Assembly (NCBI GenBank): GCA_013399115.1
Contig: VXAA01005212.1
Coordinates: forward strand, 429,974 to 493,973
Source: Anseranas semipalmata
Lineage: Eukaryota > Chordata > Aves > Anseriformes > Anseranatidae
Reading direction: 5' to 3'
DNA: 64,000 nucleotides
How positions within the stretch are numbered: position 1 is the stretch's first letter; each line of letters opens with the position of its first letter. Below are positions 1 to 11,199 of the stretch, piece after piece. The position numbers and the translations under genes are program-made. The notes beneath the pieces were generated by a model. The model saw only the letters and a list, made by a program, of their open reading frames with translations. It was not told the origin of the DNA and ran no database searches.

Positions 1-3000
1 GGTGCGTGGTCACATCTCAAATCCCAGCAGGTGACAGGATGTCTTTGCTGTGCTCATCCCCAGCGCCAGAGCTCTGAGTCCAGGTCAGAGCCCTTTCCCT
101 GTTCCCGGAGATGCACCCAGAAGGCCCAGCCACCCCGCTGCCCTTCAAAAGGGCACCTGCCTTGGCAGGGACTACCAAAGCTCTCAGCAAGTATTAATCT
201 TAACAGCTCTGTGCAACCCTGAGTGATCTGCTGTTAACTGGGCCTCCAGGGGAGCTGAAGGTCCCAGACTTTAGACATAACAAACCAAATCTAACATAGA
301 AAAAGCCCGATGATGATTTCCACAGTTCCCTGTAGAATTTAAAAAGACAGCCGGTGTGTGATAGGAAGGCAATTGTTTGCTCATCTACCTGAAACTCACT
401 CCCTGGTTAACAGCTCCATCAGTTCATATCAGGGCAGAGAAAGAAATCCTGGTGGCAGGCTGGAATCGCTGGGGTCCATGCCTTGTTTTTGTCTTGCTGA
501 TGCTGGGAGCATGGAAACTCCCTCTGCTTGCAAGGAAAGCCCACACCTGGCTCAGGCAGCCAACACAGACTTGCGAATGGCCTCAAGTTCTTCCTTCGTC
601 CTTCCCGGAAATCCACAAGATGCCTTTGACGGGAAGGAGATGTGATGAACTGATAAAGCCAGGGTCGAACAGGACCTCGGAACCCCTCCCTCCTCCCAGC
701 AGCCCTTGTTAGCTGTGAGCCAGGGTACAAAGACGGTCTCCCACACAAGGGAACGTGTCAGGCCCATGGTAGAAGACAAGCTCCAGCACCCAAGATGCTG
801 CTCTGCAGCAAACGCATTCGACTGGCCTCACAGCTTATTGACATGCCAGCAGAGAGCCCCTGACTGAATCCTCTTCGATTTCCTTGCCAGCCCCAGGGTC
901 ACAGCAGCCTCCAACACTCGTGGTGAAAGGACACGTCACTTGGAAGGGGACACCCCTAAAAGCAGCGAGTCCTTTCATCATCCAAGGCTGGAGGGGAAGC
1001 GCGCAGATGCCATTGCCCAAGCAGGTAACGTCACAGAGATGTCTTTGCCAAGCCAGGGTGCGTGGTTTAAAGATGCTTTTCCTTCCTGACATTTTAGAAG
1101 TGAGCTCCAATGTCCAATGGCTTGATCATACAGTGTTTATCGTCCCTCATCTCCATGGACTTCAACAAAATACGAACCAAGCAGCTTCCCACTGAAAAAA
1201 TGCATCCTAAATTTCCACCTTTGGAAATTAAAATTTTCGCCAGTGCTTTCCAATGGGAAGCCTTCTGTTAGGTTTCAACAAAAACAAAAGCATTTGGCCT
1301 TTTTGGAAGGCTAAGAACAACTAACTGATAAGAAAGAATGTACTGTCAAAAAAAGACCGTTCATTTTCTCTCTGTCATTAAAAATATTCATCGATTTTTC
1401 TTCTCCCAAACACCAATTTTCTGACATCTGATTGTGTGTATTACACCTCACGTATGTTTCAAAATTAATGTGCACTAATCAGTGATGATTACTCCCCCTG
1501 CCCCAAAGCATTTGAATCAGATCTAGAGTCAGCTAGAAAATGAAGGCACTTTGTACAGCAAAGTTTCACAGTGCTCTTCTGTCCACATTTGTCAAAATCT
1601 GGGGAAAATTAGGAAAGAAAACTAATCAGGACAAACAATAGTGTAACTATTTCCACCACAATACTTGCTCTCCTTTGCCCAGTGGGCTGTGTGCCTTGGC
1701 ATTGCCCACAACCCGTCTGGGTCCAGAAAGAGGGAAATTTTTGTGCATAACCTGAACTTTTAACACTTCCTCAGGCACTTTCCTAATGGAAGGGCATTTC
1801 ATTTAACACCTGCAATGGGTATGACACATTTCTGAGAGCTGTCATTTTTGTTCATTGATCCAACAGTGCTCCTGGGCACTACCAGATGATCAATAACAGC
1901 AAAGTGTGAGGATCTTACTGCCAGGACACAACATGAGCATGGAAAGATTGAACCTCAAGGACCCAGCTGATAAGGTGGTCAGGAGAAATTCCTGTTGCCC
2001 TCTGCTGTCATCTCACATGCTCAGCATGAAAGCAGCAGCTTGAACCTGGTCTTTCAGGATACCATCAGCTCTAACCAAGTTCCTCAGGCACCTATCAGTC
2101 AACGTTTCTTTCTGATCACCTTGGTTCCTGATGGAGCTTGCATGACCACGGCGTGCACAGTGCTCTTTCAGCCAGGGAGCCGAGGAACGACTTTATACAG
2201 CAGTGTCATAATATTCAGTGACAGAAACCATTAGGGCTCTGAAATGTGCCACTCAAAATGAGTTTATACAGAAATGTTATGTGGGCTTTGAGCAAAGCAG
2301 ACATCTGTCCTGGACCACGGCAGCTGGAGAGGACAGGCTTGCTGCAGTGAAACCAGGCTCCTGTCACCGAGAGCTTAGGCCAGCTGAGCGTCTCCTAACG
2401 CTGCAGAAGATCACTTCCAGAAAACCAGGGCAAAGCTGAAGGGCCACACTTCTGTCCCTTTGTTCACCATATTCTTCCTGCTACGTTCTGCTCCCCGGTG
2501 CGAACTCACATACTCCTGGGCAGTATGGAGACCAGTAGTGCGTGGTCCAGGGAAGTGAACTGCTGAAATCGGCAGGCCCAGAGGCTTTCCACAAACATCA
2601 TGCACCAAAGACCAGCCATTGCAAGCTCTTCTTCACAGCCAGACATCTGCTGCTCACCCATTCATACCACAGCCGTAAGCTCATTTCTACTCAAACCCTG
2701 AAGCTTTTGTTGCAGAAGACACAACTGAGGACATTTAAATAAGAGACAGCATTTAGATAAGGGAAGGTAGAATCACCTTGCAGTGATGCCTCCCATGCAG
2801 CCTCATCTGCCTCCACAATCAGCACAGTGGCCTGATCAGAAACCACCAAAGCCCTGTCCTGCTCAGCGCTGGATGCTCCTGCCACCCCAACAGCCACAGC
2901 ACATGGAGGACCCATCCCTCCATGCAGAGTCGGTGTTTGCAGAGCCCCAGTGACCCCCAGGCACGACATTCAAGGCAGGAACCACAAGCATGATGCATGA

Positions 3001-6000
3001 TGAAGGGCAGATACATATGCACGATGCTTGACCAATATCATCTGCCTTTGATTTGGAGTTTATTGTCTTGGGGATATTTTAGCAAACTAATTCTTCCCTG
3101 TGGCTGGCGAGCAAACAGTTGTCCGTTAGCAGGTCAAGCTCACAGAAAGCTTTGAACATGTACAATTTTTGTAAACTCCCCATTCACCTCCTAAATCTTC
3201 CTGCTCCCCAGTGGCCAGCCAGACCTCTTGGGTTCTTCTCCCACCTATTGCATGGGACTCTCCTCATGCCCTGAGCCACCCCAAGATATGGTGAAAGAGA
3301 GGGTGTCACCCCAAACGTCTTAGAGGAGGAAATAACACCGCCTGAGCAATCCCCTTTGTGCAACTCAGGCCTGGAGGCGTAACACAACCAACCAGGGCAG
3401 ATCCCATCAAGCACGTGGCTATCTCATCAGCGCTTGCTATGTGCGTGGGGTTTGAAAGGTGATTTCCCACTGTGCGTTATCAGGCAACGTACTATGCAGC
3501 AGGGCTCTAGCCACCAGCAGATTTAAGAAAATGTGTATTTGTGCACTGTTTAGCAACAGCAAATGATTCTCCTTTAAAACACTGTGCAGCACGTGGGGAA
3601 ACCACACCAAGTGTTTACCAAATACCAGTTTCTCACCTGGTGCTTCTCCTCCTGCCACTGCTAATGCAGAATCTGAAGGCAGAAACAACCCCACCGGGGT
3701 TTATAATAGATCAGGACTGGGTCCATTTCCACAAGGCTTTGCTCCTTTTTGTCCTGATGCAGCAAAAGCCTGTCCTCCTTCTCCTTTTGAAGGAAGAAAG
3801 GGTAGAGGAGGGCAAAAATGTCTTTGCCTGTGTCCAACAGCCCTCACACAGCACCCTGCTCCTGCTCAATGGTGCTAGGGCCCGAGCTTGCCTGCATTCA
3901 AGCAACCCGCACCAAAACTTGAGCAATTTCTCTTCCACTGGACAACTGAAGTCCCTGAGCAATGCCGCACTGACTGTAGAGGACCTTGCTGCCTCCTGCT
4001 TGGGATGGCAGAACCTCTCCTACCTACTGCTTGAGGAAAGAGGTGGTTGTCAGGAGCTACAGACCCCATCAGCAAACTCTGAGCACCTTCAGGGAGAGCC
4101 AAGAGAATGTACTTGGAGATGGGACAGACGCCTGGTCACTCAGCTGAGAGAGGCCTTTGCTCCTTGGATCAAAAAGAAAATTTCTGGGGATTGAAGACCT
4201 AAAAGAGACCATGAAGAGAGCTTGGACAGTCTGGCCACGACCAGAGGATTCAGAAATCAACCCCGCACCCCAGGGAAAACCGCTGAGAAAGTCAGTTGCA
4301 TTGCACAAGAAAGGAGAGGGAACTGGAGGGACAAAGAGAGATGGATCCATTCCTTCTCAGAGATCTGCAGTGAACTCACTAGGCAACGTCAAACCCTTAG
4401 AATGAGAGGAAGGGAGTAAGTCATACAACCTGAGTGTAGAAAGCAGCTTGTGGAGAGTCACCAAAGGAGGAGGCTCAGTGTGGGAGATAGGAAAGCCTCT
4501 TGAGAAAGCGTTCAAGAGAGGAGCAGTAAGATGCACAGGAAATCAAACAGCACGCGCAGCTCTGCACCTGAGCTGTGACCCAACCAAGCGTTTCAACATG
4601 GCCACAAGCTATTTCCTCAGCCAAACATGGACACTGGTGAGACATGGGTGATTGTGGGGACCTGCCTTCAGGATGTTGTTCTGCAGTCTCCGAGGAGAAC
4701 AGCACACTCTCAGCAACCCCAGTCCTGACCAACATTTCTGCCTCTTGGACTATAGTAGCAGGGAGGAGGACATCACCCACATCCACACCATGGACTACTT
4801 GCAGCTTTTGGACACTCACAGATCTTTCAGCATTACCTCTGCTCAGCAGGTCCTGCTTGCTTGGTTTTGACTTCCACACCACCCCATTAATAGAAACATT
4901 ATCCCTACCTATGGGAGGAAATGACCTGGATCTTCAGGACTCAGCTCACCGGCTCCAGCTCAAGACAGGGAGTCCAGAGCCAAACCAAACTCTCCCTGCA
5001 GCGCCGCGTCTCCATCCAGCGCCCAAACACCACGGCGTCTTCCAGAAGGCAAATATTATAAGGGTTGTATGGGATGGCCTGGCCAAAAGAAATAAGAACA
5101 CAGGTGCTGATCTTGGCTCAGCCTCTCACCAGCCCAGATATTGTAGCAGAGCTTAAGGCTGACTGCAAAAGTCAGCAGAGATGGTGGCAGAACAGCCAGA
5201 CGGTCCAGCCGTGCTGTGCTTCCAGTGCCAGCAGCACCCTAGCCAGCCAGCTTAAAGAAACCAGCTTAAAGAACGGGTCTCCGCATCCAAGCTGGAGATT
5301 GCAGTATGACTGCATGCAGACAGAGCTGGGTTACACGGTCGTAAGCAAGTCACTGTACCGTCAGGAAAGTCAGGATCTCTGTCCATGAGGGGTGGTTTGG
5401 GTATTACCTCTCCCACCTCACAGAGCCCCAGCTAAGGTCTCCAAGATGCTTACACAGCGCTGCAATTATATGACACACTACCTCTGTGATGCTACATGAT
5501 GCTGAGACACCTACCAGCAGGGTCATGGGGAGCTCTGTGAAGGATCCCCAGCTGGAGGACTGGTTCCAGCACCATCCCCATCCCAGACTTTTGGGGGTAG
5601 GCTGGCTCACTGGTGAGACCCACATATCAGCACACAAAGGCAATATGTGGTCTCCCCTCAAGCCCTGCTCTGTCAGGTCCAGTCGCAGGGCCTGCAGCAA
5701 GTCCACAAATGCCGGGGTGTGATGAGAAACATGATTCAGCCAGGCTTGCTTCTCAGCAGAGGCCACAGCCCAGTACGTAGGGGCAAACCAAAACCAAGCC
5801 CTGTGGACAAGCCCTACTGTTTCCCAAAATTGTTTTGTCTGACTTTACCTGGTTGTTGCACCAGAGAGTGGTGAGTTTTTGAGCACTTGCTCTGACACAT
5901 GGTAGCCCAATGGGCTATGCTGGCTGATGGAATTCATCCCCACACAGGATAAAAACAGAGACCATGAAATTAGATACAGAGCCACCTGGGAATAGAAAAC

Positions 6001-6161
6001 TCCCCCACCTTGCCCAGGACCACCACCAGCCCACATGTTGCTTAAAATGTGCCAGGACCCATTTGAACACTACCAGCTGTAGGGATACAAAGCAGCTTTA
6101 TGTCCAGCCAAGATGCAAATTCAAGGAAAGAAAAGGCTCAGAGGGAAGAAGGCATTAAAGT

Positions 6162-6185
6162 CCCTCTAGCTCAACAGCTAGAGGG
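6162..6185 (+). repeat. Perfect inverted repeat or hairpin
   Basis: CCCTCTAGCT (6162-6171), a CAAC loop, then AGCTAGAGGG (6176-6185) give a 10-bp perfect stem with a 4-nt loop. No function is evident. It could be chance or a remnant of a palindromic insertion. Confidence 0.7.
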
Positions 6186-6504
6186 TCCCCAGCTGGAACT
6201 TCACTGCAGGCTCTGCACAATCGGGAGGGGTTAAATCCCTTGCAAAAAAACTTTCATTTAGATACAGGGGCTAGTTTCAACTAACCTCAGGAATTTCAGC
6301 TGATTTATTAGTTAAACTGATGCAGATAGACATGGATGGATTATAGCAGTCTTGCTCAGAGTGCCAAGCAATCTGAGAATCAATGTAAACCTTTTTAAGA
6401 CCAATTTCCATACAGCCTGAGAATGAGCAAGTGCAAGAAAATAAAATAAAAATCAACCTTTGTTGAATAGTTAAACCATATACAGTTTCTTACTGGATGA
6501 AACA

Positions 6505-6531
6505 AGGAATGTTGGTGGGAATGTTGGTGGG
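6505..6531 (+). repeat. Short tandem repeat, 12-bp unit twice
   Basis: The unit GAATGTTGGTGG occurs twice in direct succession. This is a minor local duplication with no further context. Confidence 0.6.
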
Positions 6532-7479
6532 AAAGAGATCCTAAGAAAAGGTGTGGCCAATGCAGGGCACATATCAATGCAGTGCCTGAAAAAGGAGTGG
6601 AAGAGAAAGGAAGACAATTTCGTTTTGTGAATACTGAAGACCAGACCAGTCATCGTGGGCGCCCATCTTTGCTGCTCATCTTCCACACGTGTGCAGGGAG
6701 GTGTGAAGAAGATTGCAGTCTCTAAAAGCCTCTCTGCAGGCTGGCTCAGACAACAACTCCTACAGCCAGTGCATCTCACAGCCACAGTTCACATCTTCAA
6801 CCCAGAGACTCTCCTGCCCTTGGTTGTATATAAGCTTAGACCAGCAAGCTCCTTTCTCTTGGGTACACCACTCTCAGGCTCCATCCTGCAGCAGAAAGGA
6901 GCCGGAAGGACCAGGAGCACCCTGTGTCCATCACCTTGGCCATAGCTGCTGTCTGGGGACTCTGGAAGCCAGCACATGTCCTGCATGGTCCCAAGAGCCA
7001 GAGCTGAGCAGAGGAGCCTGGAACTGTGCAGACTACAGCTCTCCACCAGCTAAAACCACAGCTCACCAAAAACCCTGAGCACTTCATGCATTGTGGAAAG
7101 CCAGGATATCTGGGGAGGAGACAGAGCTCACAACCACTAACACACTAAAATCGAATCCACAAATACCAGCTGGAAGCTTTATTCCCCCCCTCACTGCTTA
7201 CATACAGTGCTCCAGAGCTCCCTACCCAGCCCACACTCACCAGTCGCTTGCTGTCTCTTCTGTCCCTTTCCTGCCACAGTCCCTTGGGACCTGCCACCCT
7301 GTATGGTTCCCCAGTCTTGTCCCTACAAGCATCCTTGGGCCTGGAAGCACAGAGCAAGGGCATGGTCCCTCAGATGCTTTCAGCTGCCATGTGATGCTTT
7401 CCCAGCCCACAGGGGAAGCAATAGCCTTGTGCCCTTTTTATGTTTTGCTCAATAATCAGCTCTGGAGACATGCAGCACT

Positions 7480-7648
7480 TGCTGTTTGTGCCTCTCCCTT
7501 GCAGAAATCCCATGGGGGGTTATTAGCTCCATATTAAGTCCTGCTCTCTGCACCCATCTCCCCTTCCCCACCCCACTGACTTTTTTTTCTGTGTTAGGAG
7601 ATGAACATGCTCAGGACATGCAAGTATTGCAGTCTGGTGATGGAAGTC
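7480..7648 (+). repeat. Unassigned interspersed repeat, copy A of an inverted pair
   Basis: About 165 bp that matches the reverse complement of 10820-10981 with roughly 80% identity by eye. Shared blocks include TTGTGCCTCTCCC, CTCCATATTAAGTC, CCCCTTCCCCACCCCACTGA and TCTGTGTTAGGAGA. Copy A has a longer T run after ACTGAC (7580-7588) than copy B. The divergence and inverted placement suggest two insertions of one avian repeat family, perhaps an LTR piece. I cannot name the family. Confidence 0.75.
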
Positions 7649-8670
7649 TGCTGGTCAACAAGCCCCTTGCCAAGGGCTGTCTCACTCTTACCTGCTTGTC
7701 CAGGGATCCTTCAGCTCCATCCTCTCCTCGCTGGCTTGACAGGTGGTGAGGGAGGTCAGCAATGCCTTTTGATGGAGCCTTGTTAGAAAGAAAAGGAGAG
7801 GACTGAGTCCTAGCATTTGTTTCCATAAGCAAATGAGAGCTTAGCTTGAGGACATGATGGGACATTAAAAACTGGGATAAGAATCACATTTACACTTTTA
7901 AAGAGGTTCCTGCAAAGGCCACAGCATGCACTTACCCAAGCTTTATGGTCTCACTGCACCTGTGGCCTTGCCACTCACCCCACTGAAGACAGACAGATGC
8001 TGGCTCCATTGGTGGTACCACAGTCACAGTCCCCTGCTGTGCGTAGATCCTCTGTGATAGCCAGGTAATCAAAGTTGGGGTGGTGTCATGCCTGGGACGG
8101 TCTAAAGATGTAAGGTGACATCTCCTATTAAACCCAAGATAGACTGAGAAGGAAAAAAAGAGGGAGGCTGTGAGATACATACATCCACCTGCTGAAGTCC
8201 AGGGGAAAGCAGCACCTTTCAAAATGAAGGCAGGTTGAGAAGCAGCTCTCCCCCTCCAGCAACCTTTTCGCAGCATAACCCAAGCAGCAGCAGCAGCGCT
8301 GTGGCTGTAATGCCTCCCCCAAAAGCTCGGACGTGACCAGAGCAGCTTGCTGCAGGATGAGGGTTAGCTCTGACCAAGTCTGTGTAATGCCACAGTGGCT
8401 TAAGGAAAGATGGCTTTAACTAACCTTCATTTAGCTTCCTGCTGTAAATGTCCCATTATTGCAAATTAGCAAGGTGTTTGCACCTAAAAGGCAGGCAAGC
8501 CTCTTGCAGCCAACCCAGTACTCTGTGGCCAGGGCAGCATTCACTTGCAGAAGGGAGCAAAGGAGCTTTTTATTTAAAAGAGGGGGGAAAAACAGCTACT
8601 TTCCTGAGCACTGGGGCCAGCCTGGAAATTCCAGATAACACAAACCCAGGTAAAACTTGCCGCTGGCTCT

Positions 8671-8688
8671 CTCCACCAAGCGGTGGAG
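8671..8688 (+). repeat. Small perfect hairpin
   Basis: CTCCACC, loop AAGC, then GGTGGAG gives a 7-bp stem. It lies within a non-coding segment that may be conserved. Confidence 0.5.
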
Positions 8689-9565
8689 CTGGGTGAGATG
8701 GCCGCGTGCGATTTCAAGCTGCCACCGAACTTCAAGAGGTGGGAGTGAAGGAAGGGAAACAGCCCCCAACCACCGTGCCAATTTTCATCACTATTAAATA
8801 TAATCATCTCTGCTCTCTTTAATCTTTGCTTCTCCTCCGAGACCTGGCAACACAGGAAGCCCGGTAATGAGGCAGGGGGAGAGGCGGGGTAATTGCAGCA
8901 AAGAATGTAACCTCTGAGACAATTTTGCTCAGAGCAAAGGGCAGGGAGCACAGGGAAACCCACCAGCCACAGGCAAATGAAGCATCGCCACCTGATGGGT
9001 GAGAAAAAGGGAGCAGAGCCAGAGACCTGCTCGCTTTGTTTCTTGAAATAAAGCAAGTGGATCCATTCCCGGCACAGGGAATGATTCAGCACCAACCCCA
9101 AGCTCTCCATCAAGAGTTTCACTACATTAAACTTCGCCGCATTTGTTAGCGAGCGGGCAGCAAGGTTAGCAATAGGCGTAGGCAAAGCAGGCAGTTGCTT
9201 GAGGCAGCAAATTGCCAGAGGTGGCAAAAGAGCCGGCCACACGCCAGAGCCCTACAGAGCCAGTTGCTGTGGCCAAGCCCTCACCCGCAGCCTAGGAACA
9301 GCAAAACCATTGCTGAATTAGACAGCAACAACATTCCCTGCCTTTTGCAGCACTGGGGAGGCAACGGAGATAACTGCAAGCAGGCGTTCGTTCCTGGGCA
9401 CGCAGGTGCCGGAGGGGCCATTGGCACAGACCTCTGCAGCTCTGTCTGGAGATGCTATCACAGAGAATTCCCGCAGTGGGGAGCAGCACAGAGCCAGGGT
9501 TTCCTGCGGGTGCTGCTCCCCACCCCACCATCATTACCTCCCTTCCACACTGCAAGTTGGAGCAG

Positions 9566-9606
9566 TTTATTACCTGGTGCCCAGATTCCCCAATTTATTA
9601 CCTGGT
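9566..9606 (+). repeat. 13-bp direct repeat
   Basis: TTTATTACCTGGT occurs at 9566-9578 and again at 9594-9606, 28 bp apart. The intervening sequence is not repeated. It may be a small duplication trace. Confidence 0.6.
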
Positions 9607-10819
9607 AGAAATAAGGGGCAAGTTCATCCGTAAGCTCCTCCCGGTCCTGCGGAAGATGCCTCTATCCACATCCCCAGCTAGTATTGAAGGAACATACTAC
9701 ATCAGCTGGTTCAGAAGCTGGTTCTTCTGGTGGTTTTGATTCCTTTAAAAAAAAAAAAAAAGTGTCAGCACTGTGCTGTTAATGCCTGGAGTCACCAGAG
9801 CATGGTTAACAGCTGGTGTTGGCAAGAGCCAGCTCATGACCATACCAGAGCCAAGCTGAAGGTTGAGGCCCCTTCTCCAGCTCAAGGGAGTGCAGCTGCA
9901 TCAGCTGAGGCAAAGCCATAGCTTGGAAAGCTGCAGGCCAGTTTTGGGCTCGGGACCCTAAAGATAAAGGGACCTGTGGCACCTCACCAGGCAAAAACCT
10001 GGGCTGTTGCGAGTGTATTAGGAAACGACAGTCTGGACAGTCGTGGCATAGATGAGCTTTGTACCATCTTGTGCAGGGTGCTGCACAGGACTGGCCCTCC
10101 AAAAATCAGATTAAGAAGCCCTGAGGACCACCACGAGTTCTTCAGAACAAATTGAGTGTGCTCAATGCTGCCAATACAGCCTTGGTGAAAGGCATCTCAA
10201 GAATTTCTAGCATCCTCAGTCGCATGCTGTCTAGATCATGCCTCCTCTCTCCCACCTGGGCTGCCAAATTCAGAAGACCAATCCCATGGCCCATCCTATT
10301 CCTGCCGCTGCTTCACTGCATGACCTGCAGTTCTCAGGCAGGAATTTCTGCTTCTGCCCCCATCACCTGGGCTGCTGTCAAGGCACTGTGCTCATGGACA
10401 AACCACTCCTTTGTGCTCAGGTGAGCTCCTCTCCAGCAAAGATGCTTGACTGATGGGAAAGGCCGTGCCAGCAGGCATGTTTTCATATTCTCATTAAGCA
10501 CACCTTGCTCCAGACACTTTGCAGCAAATGTTCCTTTTTAAGGTCTATTGATTTCATAAATAATAGAGCAAAGGAAAGAAACACATCATGTGAAGACACA
10601 AGTCAAATAATCTCTCCCTTAGGAAACCAACAGGATCTACAAAAAAATAACCCAGCAGGTGTGCATTGATCTTTAAGCAGAAGATGAAGTAGCATTAAAG
10701 CCATTTCTTAATCAACTTAGCAGCACGTAGGTGCAGCCGTATTCCAGTAGGTCACCTTGAGGGGTCTTGCTGCCCAAGCCCGCAGGCTTGCAGCCTGCAT
10801 TTCTCACAGAAAAACACTT

Positions 10820-10981
10820 CCCAGGAGCCATACTGTGACACTTGCACACCCTGAGCACGTTTGTCTCCTAACACAGAAAGTCAGTGGGGTGGGGAAGGGG
10901 ACATGGGTGTGGACACGAAGACTTAATATGGAGTAGATAACCCTCCGTGGGGTTTCTGCAGGGGAGAGGCACAAGCAGCTG
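10820..10981 (-). repeat. Unassigned interspersed repeat, copy B of an inverted pair
   Basis: This is the minus-strand partner of the element at 7480-7648. The same ordered blocks occur: GTGCCTCTCCC, CTCCATATTAAGTC, the C-rich CCCCTTCCCCACCCCACTGA block, TGTGTTAGGAGA and a GTGCTCAGG/GCAAGT end. Similarity fades beyond both ends. The copies are about 3.2 kb apart. Confidence 0.75.
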
Positions 10982-11149
10982 TGGAAGCACCCGCAGTATT
11001 TTGTCACCGTGTTGTACTCTTCAGTACCAAGCCCTGGGAGAACAGACCAGCTCCACTGCAAGTGCAGCTGGACCTCTCCCAAATCCCTCCTCTCCACCAC
11101 ACACACAGGATCTTAGTCTGCCGCTGGGGCCCATCTCAAGAGCTTTTGT

Positions 11150-11199
11150 NNNNNNNNNNNNNNNNNNNNNNNNNNNNNNNNNNNNNNNNNNNNNNNNNN
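11150..11199. other. Assembly gap of 50 N
   Basis: Exactly 50 undetermined bases. The round number suggests a placeholder gap whose true size is unknown. It lies about 170 bp right of the second inverted repeat copy. Confidence 0.99.

Larger units (their letters stand above)
1..7479. other. Intergenic flank, left part, no recognised gene
   Basis: The sequence looks moderately GC-rich, with many open stretches on both strands. None has splice-bounded coding structure or a recognisable family motif. The longest open stretch (3541-4194, plus) gives a Leu- and Ser-rich peptide of no recognised family. Only small local repeats and one perfect hairpin stand out. In mammals ALAS1 lies convergent to POC1A on this side, but I see no ALAS1 coding sequence here. 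Confidence 0.6.
7649..10819. other. Intergenic flank between the two inverted repeat copies
   Basis: About 3.2 kb with no recognised gene. It includes a stretch near 8400-9240 that reads like possible conserved non-coding DNA: homeodomain-type TAATTG cores, a small hairpin at 8671-8688, and a 222-codon open stretch on the minus strand (8574-9242) with no family motif. A 13-bp direct repeat lies at 9566 and 9594, followed by a poly(A) tract near 9747. Confidence 0.55.

Noticed and set aside
3541..4194. 217-codon open stretch in the left flank
   Set aside because: The composition is Leu/Ser-rich without domain pattern. Overlapping opposite-strand frames are also open, as expected in GC-richer non-coding DNA.
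8574..9242. 222-codon open stretch on the minus strand
   Set aside because: The peptide has no recognisable domain, and the underlying DNA looks regulatory rather than coding. It is kept only as a possible conserved non-coding segment.
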